From the NCBI GenBank assembly GCA_016801845.1, contig CM028919.1, positions 8,200,001-8,264,000 on the forward strand: a DNA stretch of 64,000 bases, read 5' to 3'. Below are positions 49,791-63,193 of the stretch, one piece after another. The notes below the pieces were generated by a model. The model was not told where the DNA came from. It searched no databases and was given only the letters and a program-made list of their open reading frames with translations. This DNA comes from Polydactylus sextarius (lineage: Eukaryota > Chordata > Actinopteri > Polynemidae). Every line of letters starts with the position of its first letter. Position 1 is the stretch's first letter. Made by a program: the position numbers and the translations under genes.

Positions 49791-51696
49791 CACACAAACA
49801 CACCAGCTAACAAAACACTTTCCCTCACCAGCATCAGCTCATCAACACACTGTACTGGGTGATGCAAGCCTAAATGCTTAAGAAATCAAGGCTGCTTTTT
49901 TTCACATCCCCATGCTTTCAAAGTGCATGTTTAAGAAGCCTGAGCCCTCAAATCAATGCATATCGAAGAAAAATACATGCAGATATCAACTAATTGAGTT
50001 ACTGACTCTCTAGATTAATCTATGCTTCTGCAGGAATTCTTCTGTTGTGTATACAATATGAGATCCTGCAGGGAAACAAATTCAGTTAGTCTATATACTG
50101 TTGCACACTGGTCAATACTTAGGAAACCTAGGAGAGTGATTGCTCCTTGGCAAGACTTCTTCTAATGAAAACCATACACCATTCCTCCAGCCAGAGGGGA
50201 AGATGTGCAGTGGAAACAGTAGATGAGCCCGAGGCCATGAGTGATACATTACTGCCTAACCTTGAGGGACTGCTTGGCTGACAGTGGGATCAGAATAGTG
50301 CAATCAATGCCACATGCTGTAAGGAGTGAATGCATGCAGAGTGGGGATCCATCACATCTCTGTGACAAGACAGTTGAAAAAGTTATGTTTCTTTTAAGCA
50401 GTGTCTTGATATGAGGTTACTGCGTGTGAATGTGTACACATCTGCTCCAAAGCAGAAATACAAAAACAAGTGAATTAAAAAAAAAGTGAGTGTAGAGAGG
50501 TTATTAAAACCATGTGTTTGGGGTAATGCCATGCAGCCCTAGGTGCCAGGAAGGAGAGATGGCAGAGTGATTTCACAAAACGGCACGCTGGCTCTGGGTT
50601 TCAATCAGCGATAGAAGTGACAAAGAATTAAAAGAGAGACAGATTCAAGGGGGGACGACAGCCTGGCAAGCTTTGGTCATGGGGATGTGGAAATAAAGTT
50701 TTACATCCCCAGCTGTTTTATAGTGCCATTTACTGGAGAGCAGGTGCAAGGCTATTAAAATCTCCCTTTACTAGTAAAATCACATCAGAATGAATTGCAC
50801 AGCCGGCCCGTGTGACGACAAATAAGGAGTTAAAGCAGGGCAGTAGCAAGGAAGCGAAGATGAGAAACAGGGAGAAGCATGGAGGAGTGGAGGCGTAGTC
50901 GCTCAGGGTTAGAGGTCAGTGTTGCAAGAGTTGAATCACCCCAAGGTCACAAACATATCTGTTGTTCAGCTAAAGGTTTGACTCTTGGTCCGACTCCGTG
51001 TGCTGCACAGAGACATGTGTAATTACTCCCCCAATTTCATACACAAACTCATGTGTATCTCCTCACAACACAAATCAGCGAGGCACGGAAAGAGAGGCAC
51101 TCCCTCTCACGCAGAGCCGTGATTGTGTCAGTGAATCGGGCGCTTTGCCAAAGGGAGGGGGGATAGAAAAAGTTTAGGAGTGGGGGGAGGGGCCCACAGG
51201 TGCTGAGCTTTAAGCCTGGGGGAGGAGTGGTGAAGAGAGGAAAAATCAGGGAGAGTGGCTGCATTAGGAGTAGAGGAGGAGGATAAGGGGGAGGAAAGGA
51301 GGGAGGAAGAGAGCCAGCAGCTCCCCTTTTGAATGTTCTCTCCTGGTCTGTTATTCTCCTGCGAGGATGAGAAAATGAGGGCCAGCACACGTTTTTATGA
51401 GTCTGTAACAGGACAAGCAGGCCGAGAGCACGCCAAGGCCTGTGACAGAAAAGGCTAGAAAGGAATAGCGTGACATCCGAACGTGTCAACAAAAGGAACT
51501 GAAGCGCTCTCTAAAGATATCCGAGCCATGACATATGCTCACCCGCTGCATGATAAATGCTTTCCGTCAGCTTTTCCAAAACGTGTGTGAGAGTAGCAGG
51601 AATAACTCTCAACATAAAAACCAGCATGTTTTGAAATGTAACATGCAAAGATTCTTTGTATTTTGAGACTTTTCTGTAGCTTCTCAGTCCCCCACT

Positions 51697-51699
<3 letters not shown>

Positions 51700-51744
<45 letters not shown>
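51700..51744. repeat. (CA)n microsatellite
   Basis: About 22 CA units, followed by CATACACACATGCATGCATG. Confidence 0.95.
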
Positions 51745-51749
<5 letters not shown>

Positions 51750-51971
51750 ACATGCATGCATGCACATTAAATTAGCTGCTCTCAAAAAAGAAAGAGAGAG
51801 GAGGGAAGAAAAAAAACATGCTGGTAGATTGTATTTGCTCAGCAGAATTTAATATGAGCGAGCTGGAGGTGCTTTTCTTCTGGGGCCAATTCCCTGGAGA
51901 CACATCCATCTCTGGGAGATGGTTGGAAGGACAAAGGAGGACTGCCCTCAAGGCTCAGCCCAGGCGTGCTT

Positions 51972-51974
<3 letters not shown>

Positions 51975-52060
<86 letters not shown>
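51975..52060. repeat. (CA)n microsatellite
   Basis: About 43 uninterrupted CA units. Confidence 0.95.
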
Positions 52061-52065
<5 letters not shown>

Positions 52066-54586
52066 ATAGAGCATGATCACACATGCAGATATCAACAGTT
52101 TCCAGCACACACATATAGACACGCACACAAATGCATGTATTCACACAAGCGCAGCGCTCAGACAGAGACTGCCTTGTTTGACAACAACTACAGACTCGGT
52201 CAAACAGAAGAAGGAGGAGGAGCAGAGAGAGGAGGAGAAAAAGAGTTGAAAGGAACACTGAGAGGTAGAGATGTATATTATAAAGTAAATAGATGAATAG
52301 ATGAACTAAAGGAGAAGGCACTTGATAGAAAGTGACACAGTGGAAAGAGGAACTTGAAAAGCCAGGGGATGGCTAAATAGAAAAAAGGAAAAAAAGAAAA
52401 GTGAAGGGAGGTTGTAGTAAGCAGTAATGCTCCATGACAGCTCTGTCAGACTGTGGAAACAGCATGAAGGCTTGTTTGTATGTGGAGTTGTAACAGGCTT
52501 GCCGGGCTGCTTATGCTGCATGTGGCCCCCAACATTTCACCTACTTACTGTCAGTAGCTGTCAGTCATTTGAGGCGCCTGTCTGACAACTGTCAGCCCAG
52601 GTAACAATGGTGATTATCCTCTAAGATTTCACATATACTGATTGAAATCAGACCTAGAAAACAAGGAACTCCAAATGGACGTTTCTTGAAATGTACCCCG
52701 CAAACTTACTTCAGCATATCAAAACCAACTGCAACCTATTATATAAATGTAATATGTAGTTTAGGGAATTAGGTAATTGTGTTTTGGTTAGTTGGTATAA
52801 AAAGTCGCGTAATCACTCTAGTGCAAACCCCTTGGAGAATTCATGCCCTGGAACAGCCCCTAGCACTGCTTAGTTCATTTCCTGTTACTGGCGGAGGCAA
52901 TGAGGGATAATAAGCTCTATGCTACGCTTACTGCTCTTGATGATGTGGTCACACAGCTCCACTAATACGGCAATCAGAGGAGAATTAGAAAGGGGCAAGA
53001 CAGAGAGCTGTCTTACTAAATCCCCCTCTCATATGATGGATGTGACGGATACAGAGTGTTCCTCCAGAGAGAACTAGGAAGACTGTGTTGAAAACATGTC
53101 ACCAAGACCACAAAATGCAATGCAACCAAAAGGAGATTGCTCATCTTCTTGTCTGATGTGATGGCTGGAGTGAACCACTCCTCTGGCGTGGTGTAGTGTG
53201 GCACAGACAGCCAGTCAGATATAAAAGCAGCACTCCCCTGAGGAATATTGGCAAGACGGGCTGTTGACGACGGAAACTTGAAAAGATCACATTTCAGGCC
53301 AAAGGGGTTCTACAGGGCTGTTTGACAACTGTGATGGGTTATGAAGAGAGATGAGCTGGGTGCATGTACCGTCAATCACCAAAGCGCATGTCCAATAAAA
53401 TCACACTTTTGAGATTTCAGTTTGCAAAACAATTAAAACAAGATATAACACGTAAAATTCAGCAGTTAAACAAAAATACTCCAAAAAAAGCGTGATTACA
53501 CAGAGACCAATAAAACAGGGGATGTGAGTGATTCATATTACAATCCCGCAGCCTGAACCAAACTTAAATGTGATTGCTACCGCAGCTCCACTCACATCCT
53601 CCCTCCCCTACAGCACTTCCAAAATCATAAACAGATCCTCAGCTATCCTGCAAATGGTGGTTCTGCCTGGGTCACATTTACCCCAGCCGGGTCGCAGATA
53701 CCCATGACCAACATTATTACACACTTACACAATTACCTAGTAAGGGTGGAAGCGAGGGGGGTGTGTGTGTGGCGCATACAAGAAAAAGGGCACACACCAC
53801 ACACATACATATAGAAGCATGCACACAGGGTTAGCAGGAGGCGAGGGGTCATCAAGTGCACAGACAGTGTGAGTGGATACTGACAGAGTGCACTGAGTTG
53901 TGTCCAGGCCTGGCCTCTTCCCAGCTGGCTTTGGGCCACGATACAGGTGCCACACTAGATCAACCCCCCCATCACCAGCAGACTGCTGCACCCTACACTC
54001 CACCCTCCCCCTCTTTACATATCGCTCTCCAGCTAGGGTGAGCCTCCACAACAGGTGCAGTAGGTTATGCTGCAGGCCCCGACATGCAAGGAAACAGACT
54101 GTTATTGTGGGCCTTCCTTCCATCATCTCCCTCTCTTTTTTCTTTCCCCACCTCTCCTCGTCCCAGCAGCCCCGGGGAGCAATCGAGAGGTCCAACCTGA
54201 ACATGTAACCTGAGTGCAACTCTTCTGTATTGTGCAAGGATTTTGAAAAGAGGAGGGGAAAAGTGGAGGATATGTTGCACATGCGGAGGATTGGAGGGCT
54301 TTGCAGTGTGTGTTTGTGTGTAGATGTGTGTGCACTCATGTGTGTATTTGGTGTATTTTGGAAGCAGTGAATACTAAGACCGTGAAATGATAGATTCTCA
54401 ACCCAGTGGCTGGCACTGGTGCAGTCAGACGCACAATTAGACACACTACTTTCACTTGTTGACAGTTAGATAGCATGTCATCCATCTGTCAATGTCTACC
54501 AATAGTTCCAATAATAATAAAAAAAAAACATAAGTGCTACCTGTGTACGCTGTTTTCATGTACATTAAGTAAAAGGGCTAACGCCA

Positions 54587-54592
54587 TTTAAA

Positions 54593-54628
<36 letters not shown>

Positions 54629-54638
54629 GACAAACAAA
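54587..54638. repeat. A-rich (CAAA/CAAAA)n tract
   Basis: Runs of A separated by single C, with one G; a simple-sequence tract, possibly the tail of a lost retroposon on the + strand. Confidence 0.7.
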
Positions 54639-54824
54639 AGTTGCCATTCACTGTGACTGCTCTCTACTGTATTTTTTGCACAGGAAAACTTTGCAGCCTA
54701 CTGCATTTCATTATGAGAAATCCAGATGTGTTTTTGGCTGCCAGTGAATGTCTTCAGCTGTGTATGACACTGTTGCTGGCCTCGCTGCACCGAGCGCAGA
54801 CACAGAAACGACGCCTCAGGGCAA

Positions 54825-55073
54825 GACTTTCTGCTCTCTCTCTCTGTCTCTGTCTTTCTCTCCCTCCCTCACTCTCTCTCTCTCTGCCATCTCTCACTTT
54901 TACTGATCTCTCTCTCCTTTGTCTACTTCTTTCACCCTCCTCCAGCTAACTCACCCCCCAACACAACCTTTTCCCCATCTCACCTCTCATCTTTTTCCCT
55001 TTCTTTACTCTACATTGTCCAGTCTTTCTTTTCACCCCCTCCCCCTCTCTCTCTCCTAGCTCTGTGTTTCATG

Positions 55074-55104
<31 letters not shown>

Positions 55105-55115
55105 ACTCTTATCAC
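54825..55115. repeat. long polypyrimidine tract
   Basis: About 290 bp that is mostly C and T on the + strand, with CT-repeat blocks at 54836-54848, 54873-54886 and 55074-55101. Confidence 0.8.
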
Positions 55116-57738
55116 ATCATCTACTCAGGGAGACAAAGTTGGTCTGACCAGTGACAGGTAGTCAGAGGGCATGTGGGAGCTGGCTCCAGAAAGTCTGCCC
55201 CTATACCTACTTTGACTCTGGTTCTCTCTCTCTTTCTCTCTTGCTCTTTGTGCCCTCACATATATTTTTTTTTTCTTTTTTTCACAGCCTGCATGAAGGA
55301 AACAAAATGTCAACTAAAAAAATTTAGTCAAAGTCTTCAAACAGAGAAAGGTGTTGCTTAAGTGTGTCAAACTAAACGCCAGTGTTAGACCTCATTGCTT
55401 CAGAGGTGACTTTTGGACAAGTTCAGCTTTTGTTCCCTTTGTTTCTGTGCTTTGACATAATGGGAGCAAATGTCACAGCATGTCATGTGCGGGATCACAC
55501 AGTCTTGTCCTTTTTATGACTTGTTAAAAAACAATTGCAGTTGTTGTTTTATAAAAACTTCTGAGAGTTTTACACCAGAGCAAAGCCTTTGTTTGCACTG
55601 TTTCATCTTTGCAAGCTATTCAGTAATGATGAAAGTTGTAAACAATTTCTCTCTGATGTTATTAAGTTTGTTCTACTTTTTTTTTCTTTTTTTATCTGAT
55701 CGATAATTATCTCGCTGTACCATGAAATTAGATTCTTAGTCTGTTGTTTGCAGTTGACAGTGACCTCAAAGAAACCCGCCACACTGGATAGTTGTGTCAT
55801 TGTGCCCTCTGTTGATTTAAATATGCTATTGCAACATTGACATTAGTGCAAAATTGTTATTTTCTTCCATATTAAGAACACTTTTAATTATTTCAGAGAT
55901 GATTTCTTTATGCAAATCCTTGGTTAGTTCATCACATTGCTCACTCAGCTTAAGTAATATATGTCCACAAAAAGCCTCACATCTACATGATCCAACAGGT
56001 GGAATGATGTTAGAAAAATACAACTCACAAAGAGATGGATGCATCAAGTCACCAAGTCCAGTTTGCCTTGGTCGTCTCAATGACCTCAGCCAGACAGGTC
56101 ACTAATCATGGCTGTTGTTGGGCAGTACACTGAGTCGGATCAAGCACAGCTGACAGACCATCGTCTAGACAAAGAGCAGACCCCTTCCTACTATTGTTTG
56201 TTGGTGGTTAGTTGTAGGAGAAAAACAGGAAGAGTGTGTGACTAAGCCAGTAAAAAGCCTTGGCCCAGAAGGAATATAGGCTTCCTGCCTTTAGATGTTT
56301 CTCCTTGCATGGACTGTCTGGCAGCCAGGCTGCATTATTGTCAGCTTGTTGTTGATGTTATATGTGATAAAATAAGTCTTAATACATGGATGTGAGTCTC
56401 TGGCTGCACAGCACTGCCTATATTACATCACATGGTGGCAGCACCACATAAAGAAACAAAAAGGTAAGTTCAACAATCTCTCTCTGACATTCATGTTTAT
56501 GGATTATCTCAACCTTTTTGTTAAATCCAAAATGGGATTTATAGGTTTGTTTAAGCACAACATTTTCAACATAACATGCAACCACCTAAGCATAATAACT
56601 CAGACGAGGCAGTAAACACAATCTTTGGGAAGCATCAAATGACAGAGAATGAGGACAGAGAAAGGTCCAGGATGATGGGGAAAAACATCCCTAACGCTCA
56701 CCTTAACACTCATATCTGCAGTTTCACATAAATACAACAAGAGTTGTTATATAATAAGTGATACAAACCATCTACCACCACCTTAAAAGTTCAATGAAAA
56801 GTTGAACACACTACAGGTTTTCTGTTAAATCGATACAAACCAAAATGTGAAAGGGAAAGATTATAAACCAGATTAGGTCTAGGTAGGGTACAATTACAAC
56901 CAGATAACCTCAATACTGCAAAAAGTCATTAACTGAGTGTGAAAATGCTGGAAGATGGACCTTGTTATCTCTGGACAGGCACTGTTTCCCAATTTTCCCA
57001 TTTTCTGCCTAATACTAAGCTAAGTTACTAGTTGGCCTTACATTGAATGAGAAGATATGACATGATATGACAAGACGTGGTATCCATCTTCTCATCTAAC
57101 TCTCAACAAGACAGTAATTTAAGTTATTTTCCAAAATGTTGGAGCTATTTCTTTAAGATCTTATGCAATCACAGTTTACCCTTACATCAGATGAAAGCAC
57201 AAGAAGGTATGCACTTTGTCATCCCTGCCAGGAAGCACCTATTCAAACAATCTGAATCATCAAGTAAAAGTAAAGTTTATGGATTCACTTAAGTATTTAT
57301 ACAGCACTGTAACTTACACTCTCCCCTTATTTGACCTGTACCCGTTCTCCTTTGGCCCTTGTGACTGCATGTACGCACATGCCGGCTATGGTAACGATGT
57401 CAGCTCGTTGCTTCACCTTCATAAAGGTCAGAAAGCTCGCGCATTTCTAACATTCTTGCTCCTGCCGCCCTACCCACCCTCCCACCACCCCCCTCCACAA
57501 AGACAGGAGTAAATCTGTGTCCCAGACATAACATTAAGCAGTGATCATTTTCCCCTGCAAGGTGGTTGTTTCACCTTAATGTTTGAGTTAGTGGCACTGT
57601 AATTATGTCAGAATTTACAGCTGAAACACAGGTTGTGACATTCCTCTGCCAGCTGGAGGTCTGCCTGTAAATCTGGCACCTTTACCTGAGAATCCCAACC
57701 CCCCCATAACCCATAGAAACCTCTTGAAGCAGTTGAAA

Positions 57739-57759
57739 GTGTGTGTGTGTGTGTGTGTG
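57739..57759. repeat. (GT)n microsatellite
   Basis: About 10 GT units. Confidence 0.9.
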
Positions 57760-57830
57760 CTTGTATGTGCAGAAAGAGAGAGCACAAGATTTGACGTGTT
57801 AATCAAGAAGATTGACTGCAAGGAGACAAG

Positions 57831-58060
57831 GTTAATTACATTTCATTAGTAAGCCTCATTAGCTTGATTAACATTCACTGAGTGAACACTGCAGTTTTTT
57901 TTTAGATAACGCATTGATATTTGATTACACGGGTGAAATGCTGGAGAGCTCATTATTTAGTTTTTCTTATCACTGATGAGGTAAAATAATCTGAGGTGTG
58001 AGGCGTTTGATACATAAAACATTCAGCTGATAATGCAGTTCCCCTCAGCTCTACCAAACA
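57831..58060. other. candidate conserved non-coding block
   Basis: AT-rich but not repetitive, dense in homeobox-type cores: TTAATTACA (57831), CATTAGTAA, CATTAGCTTGATTAAC (57858), TTGATTACA (57922), CATTATTTAG (57951) and GCTGATAATGC (58026). It may be an enhancer of a flanking developmental gene. Confidence 0.3.
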
Positions 58061-59150
58061 TTTTCTTATTGCTTTTTGTTCGGTTTTCTAGCCTGTAGAG
58101 TCCCTGCTCTTGTCAGAGTTGTTTTGTAATCTAGCAAGCAGCTGTTGTCAGTGTAAAAGGTTTTCAGCATCTAATGGAAGACAAGAAAAGTTGGCGACGA
58201 ACTGGAGAACACAGTGAAACATTTCTCAGGTAAATCAACAGATATTTCCCTCAGGAACTAGTGAAGACCAAAGGAGAACTAAAAGCAGTGTGAATATTGG
58301 ATCAATATTTGTGGCCAGAAGCATGTCTTAAAATACATGCTAAGTGCCCCAAAGAATAACTTGAATCCATGCAATTTTAATAAGACTGTGATCATGTGAC
58401 ATTCTGTAAATCGACATGGTAACATAACCAGCAAGAAGATATATGGTTTGTTCATGCCTGACACCATGATCCATATCAAATCAACAGATTATCTGTCTGT
58501 AATTTCAACTTCTTACCCATGAGAAATGCACTTAAAGCCCAATGAAACTCCACACATACAGTTCCACACGAACGCAAGAGTCTCTGTTTATCTACATGAC
58601 AAATACTTCAGTTACACCCCTTCGAAGAAGTTTATGACTGTACAGAAAATCTAGGTTACAGCCTCGCCCTATTCTCATTTGTTGTGACTCACTCATTCAG
58701 TGGTCTCAATGACCTCGAGTGTGAAAGGGAACTTTACACTGCACAGGTGCTGTGGGAATGGGACACAACCTATTTTACCATCATCACATAGATTTGCAGA
58801 TTAGAACTTCTGAGAGATCCACTTAAAGTTCCGCCAGAGTGCGACAGGGCCGAGCAAGTACGCCACTTATGATTGTCAAACAAGCTGGTGGCCGTTCGCT
58901 TGGCAAGGTCATGGGATCTCACAGCAGAGGGGATAGAGGGAAAGTGAGAGGCCCCAGTGTAATCTGCAGCCAGATGAGTTGAGCCATGACTGCAGGAAGG
59001 GGTCTGGGACTGAGTCATAATGACTCAGGGTGCCAATCGAACCCAGAAACCTCATGTGTCATTACAGCTCTTTTAGAACGTGGTCATGTAATTGGTCAGA
59101 GAAAAAGCTGTAAGCTGAAACTGTGTGTTGTGTGAAGTAGACTTCAACTT
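58061..59150. other. intergenic DNA
   Basis: No exon or repeat family recognised. Confidence 0.5.
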
Positions 59151-59159
59151 GATCATTTG

Positions 59160-59240
59160 ACCCATGCTTTCACCAGCATTAACAAACATGTTTACCAAGT
59201 TCTGCATCTTAGTTTAGCCTGTTAGCATGCTAACAGTTGC
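59160..59240. repeat. fragment of the percomorph interspersed repeat
   Basis: Contains aacaaacatgtttaccaag and tagcctgttagcatgctaac, phrases typical of one end of the repeat seen at 47750-48045. Confidence 0.4.
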
Positions 59241-59689
59241 TAAATATAAAGTATTTTTATTTTATTTTTCCATCTTTCTATCCATCCATCCAATATCTAT
59301 TAACCCTAGCTGACTGTCCGATATGCCAAGCAATTCTAGTCATTTATTTTGCACATTTAAATCAACCAGAGTCAATCGAAGTGTTTACATTTGCGTAAAA
59401 TGAAGCCAGAGGTGGAAAAGATTATCAAAGAACCTGAATAATAATAAATGGCAATGATACAATACAATGGAATATCAGTTAAATGTGCAGGCAATATCAA
59501 AGCAAACAAAAAAGAATATCATTTGTAAGATCATTTTCTTAAATACTAAATAAAATGAATCAGCAAAGGTCATTGAAAAATCTCCTTCACCAACAGTCCA
59601 CAATCAGTTAAGGTGAGCTACAAATAGCAACCATTCTTTACAGAAATGATCAGTTTAGCTATCATATAGTCTCAATGTGGATTGTATCA

Positions 59690-59825
59690 GAAGAAAAGGC
59701 TTGGTTGACAGTAGTCAGAATCATTAGGATTAATCCTCTGGTTGACTTTGAATGTCAATAGGAAATTTAATGGCAATTCACCAAATAGTTGGTGAGGTAT
59801 TTCAGACAAAAGTAGAGTGACAGCC
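59690..59825 (-). repeat. fragment of the percomorph interspersed repeat, opposite orientation
   Basis: Phrases tttaatggcaattcaccaaa, tagttggtgaggtatttcag and ggttgactttgaatgtcaat are the reverse orientation of the same repeat family as 47750-48045. The copy is heavily diverged. Confidence 0.5.
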
Positions 59826-62440
59826 CATCGATCCCAAATATTCCTCTGATCTCATCTGTTTTGTCCTCCTTGTGAAAACTAGTGGGAAACAGTGATTTAC
59901 ATGTCAACATTTTGCTGAAGAACCACTCACTACATGACCAGGCATCTGTTTAGATTTACCTCCTTTCCCCATTACCTCACAGAAAACAACCAATTCACAG
60001 ACTACAAAGCCAAAGTGGCATACCTAACCCTCTGGACTCTTTGAACTCACTGAACCTTTTAAGGTTCAAGCACAAGTGCTTACAGCCAGAGGAAGAAGAG
60101 GAGGAAGGAGGGGACTGGTTGTGTGTGTCTGTGTTGCTACTCTGCTGCTGTGATGACTCTGGGGCTTCTGCAAGACAGAAAGAAGAAGACTGCAGGAGAC
60201 CCGACGGTGTCAAAACACATTATTATAGTCTCCGCAAGGACAACAGCAACGACCAGACCTCACAGAGAGAAAGAGAAAACACAGACTGAGAGAGCAGAGA
60301 GAGCATGGGAGAAAAAAGATGAGAACAGAAGGAAAAAGAGACCATAAAAAGATTAGAAGACAACATGGATAAAGAGGTGTTCAGTGCTTTTTGTAAACTA
60401 GATGAATTGCTCTTCCTGTTGGACTCTTCAGAGTGTTTCCAAACTGTTTCTGCAGACGTCCAAACAAATGAAAAGTGCAAAGTGAGAAACAAAAGCACTT
60501 GTGAGTCCCTCTGGATGGCAGTAATGGAAAAGAGAAGTAATCATCCCTGTCGATTATTTCTTCAGTAGGGTTGTACAGCTGTCTGTTTCAAAAATGTCGC
60601 ATCTGTTAATCGTTGTGGCTCATATACTGAGGACTTTTGGTTTGTTAACACCACTTTGTCACATATCTCGTGTTTTTTGCCTTATTTTGGCTGCTTGTGT
60701 GAAAAAGAAAACAGATGACCTCATCTGTTCTGAGTTTAAAACCAGCCATTCATTAGCGTACGTGTTGCTTAGCCTTCACTCTAAATGCTCCATATTTCCG
60801 CTATTTAGTAGATGTCTGACTGGCTTTGAAGCTCTTTCAACTGTCAGTATGCATTGCCATTATACCTCCTCACCCACCCACTCACCCCACTCCTCACCAC
60901 CACCCCAATCCTTTGGCCTGGATCTGAAAAGTATGGCCCTGAGTTAAGAGATAAGCTAAGCAAAGGGTGATAACCACCACTGTACACTTGGAGTAAAATC
61001 ACTATGCTCATCCTGGAGACTTGTAATCAGGTGTGTCGCACGCCGTCCACTCAACATGCACTCAACTCTTCTTATCACACTCCACGTTCGGCCCGTGTCA
61101 CCATCAGTCTCGTTTGCCGCTGCCATTTGCAGTTCGCCTCCAAACCGTCATTCACACCAATCTACATCACAAAGACACCTACTCACCACTGGCCTGACAC
61201 CTTCGTGACAGCAGGGTGTAAATCAGTCAGCCCGCGCCACTATGACGATATGAGAAGCAACAGGAGTGGGTGATAAAGAGAGGTCATCTAATCTCTGAGT
61301 CAAACCTCTCCTTGTGATGGAGCTGGAGGATGAGTGGACCACCTGAAGCTGTATCCACAAGCTGGGATCACAAACATCACACCAGGGACTTTAGTATAGG
61401 AGAGAGTGAAGCCGGCGCCCCTACTGCTGTATTTTCCCAGAGAGTTGTGACTCACAGCATCATTAGCACACACACAGTACAGTTATTAAGGCTGTGCAAA
61501 ATGCTTTTCACTGCCCCACCTTTTCCCTTCTGTTTGCTTTATTGAGAGACTCATACGAAGTTACCCAAGCACAAGGCATAGCAGATTGTGGTCTAGCTTT
61601 AGTCAAATTAGCTTTGTTTGGACCTAATTTGGTACTTATTTGAAATTAAAAAACAAGGTCAAATGATGTATAATCTGAATGTGATGTTTGACGCTGGATT
61701 TAACAGTTGGGAGGTTTTCCATGTACCACACTGATGCAACATATGCTCAGAGTGACTCTAATAAGGGTGTATTCTAGCTCAGTCCCAGTCATTGTCCCAA
61801 CCCATGTATTGTTTATTGCTGCCGGTCTAAGGAAGAAAAGCCCCTTTGTGAATCTCTTAAGCACTTACACATCTAATTACTAGTATAGATAGATAGAAAG
61901 AAAACCAGAAGGTGCTATGATGACCTTTCATTTGACCAGAGACAAACTCCTGGTCTGTGACAGCAGGATGAGGGCCTCTGAGTGTAGCCAGCTGGCCCCA
62001 TTTGAAAGACCACTGCCCAGGCAAATAGGTCAGTGCCGCTGAGCCACGGTTTCTGCAAGTGAATGGAAACTGAGGCTCTCCAAGGTCCTGGTCTGATCTG
62101 TCATCAACCAGCAGTGGGTGTCCGGCCAGCGGTCAGTGGGTCGGCCTATTTGACAAGAGCTTTAAGGAGGGGATGGAGCGAGGGAGGGTGGAGATAGAGC
62201 GGGAGGACAAGAGCTGAGTTGTGTTGCAAGGGCTGATTATGCGTACTGCGGGGCTGGTTTCCTGGATGTTGTGTTTGTGTTGGAGCGGGTGGCTCCAGGC
62301 AGATGTTGCAAATGAAGGAGGTGCTGTTGTGTGTTGACATTGTAGGGAAAATCATGCCAGATCACATCTGATTGGCGTTTGAAGAGGAAATGCATCCAAT
62401 GACAGTGAAGCCAGATCCCCGCTGATGTATCATCCTCATA
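59826..62440. other. intergenic DNA
   Basis: No exon recognised. The + strand frames at 60041-60568 and 61004-61545 lack splice context or family resemblance. A GGCC/GGTC-rich stretch is at 62090-62150. Confidence 0.5.
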
Positions 62441-62640
62441 CATTTGATCTGTGACGTCACTATTAATTACTATCCAGTGTCTCTTAATATTGCTCTGAGT
62501 TGGCACCTTTTATATAAGGCAGGATCAAGTTTCACCTTCACACTTGACAGATTCTGAAAATGATCATGATGTCACTTGGGAAAAAAACTATTTTCTTTGT
62601 TCTTATTCACTTGTGGGAAGAACACATCATCTTAAATGTC

Positions 62641-62663
62641 TTTTTTTTTTTTTTTTTTTTTTT
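62641..62663. repeat. poly-T tract
   Basis: About 23 T residues. Confidence 0.9.
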
Positions 62664-63193
62664 AAAGCTGTTGTTGTTTCTCTTCCTTTTTTAGTGCTTT
62701 TGGTACTGTCACAATCTGCCTCCCCCATCACGTACACCATGCTTCAGTAAAACATCAGATGACCTTTTACCTCCCCAAAGCCACCTGCATACACAATCTG
62801 ACACCGACAAACACGAGTAAACACACACACGAGGAAAGCTGCAGAGTGATATATGGCCTTGATAACATCTGATGTGTTTGATTGTGAGGCTTTGACAGAC
62901 TTTGTGGGTGTATTGTTTAAAAGAAGTGTACAACAATTAGTATAGTGTTGACAAGAGATTTATTGTTAATTCACTTTGTGACGTCATTTATCATTATATA
63001 TTACTAATATATTTAGTTTGAGAAGTTCATGATTTAAATTTACAATTTCTATGATGGTTTGAGATAGGTTTATTAATTCAGGTGATTTTTAAGACTTTAG
63101 CAGCAACATCCGTTTGTCATTTTCTAAATTGCCATTTCTCCGAAGCACAGAATATGAAGCAGAAGGGGGAACTTGCATTCAAAGCGCTCAAAG

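Larger units (their letters stand above)
48046..53700. other. intergenic DNA
   Basis: No exon was recognised. It includes an A run (48309-48330), four AATCA units near 48573, two CA arrays, a purine-rich tract at 51155-51320 and another at 52205-52420. The stretch 49565-49790 is repeat-free with homeobox-type cores and is listed separately. Confidence 0.5.
53701..57830. other. intergenic DNA
   Basis: No recognised exon. The longest non-repeat open frame of the window (235 codons, minus strand, 53737-54444) lies here but has no family resemblance. An A/CAAA-rich tract lies at 54587-54638 and a long pyrimidine tract at 54825-55115. Confidence 0.5.

Noticed and set aside
51839..52321. 160-codon minus-strand and 125-codon + strand frames
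   Set aside because: Both are held open by the CA array at 51975-52060.
60041..60568. Chain of + strand frames as a possible gene
   Set aside because: Purine-rich low-complexity sequence keeps the frames open; there are no consistent splice sites and no recognisable protein.
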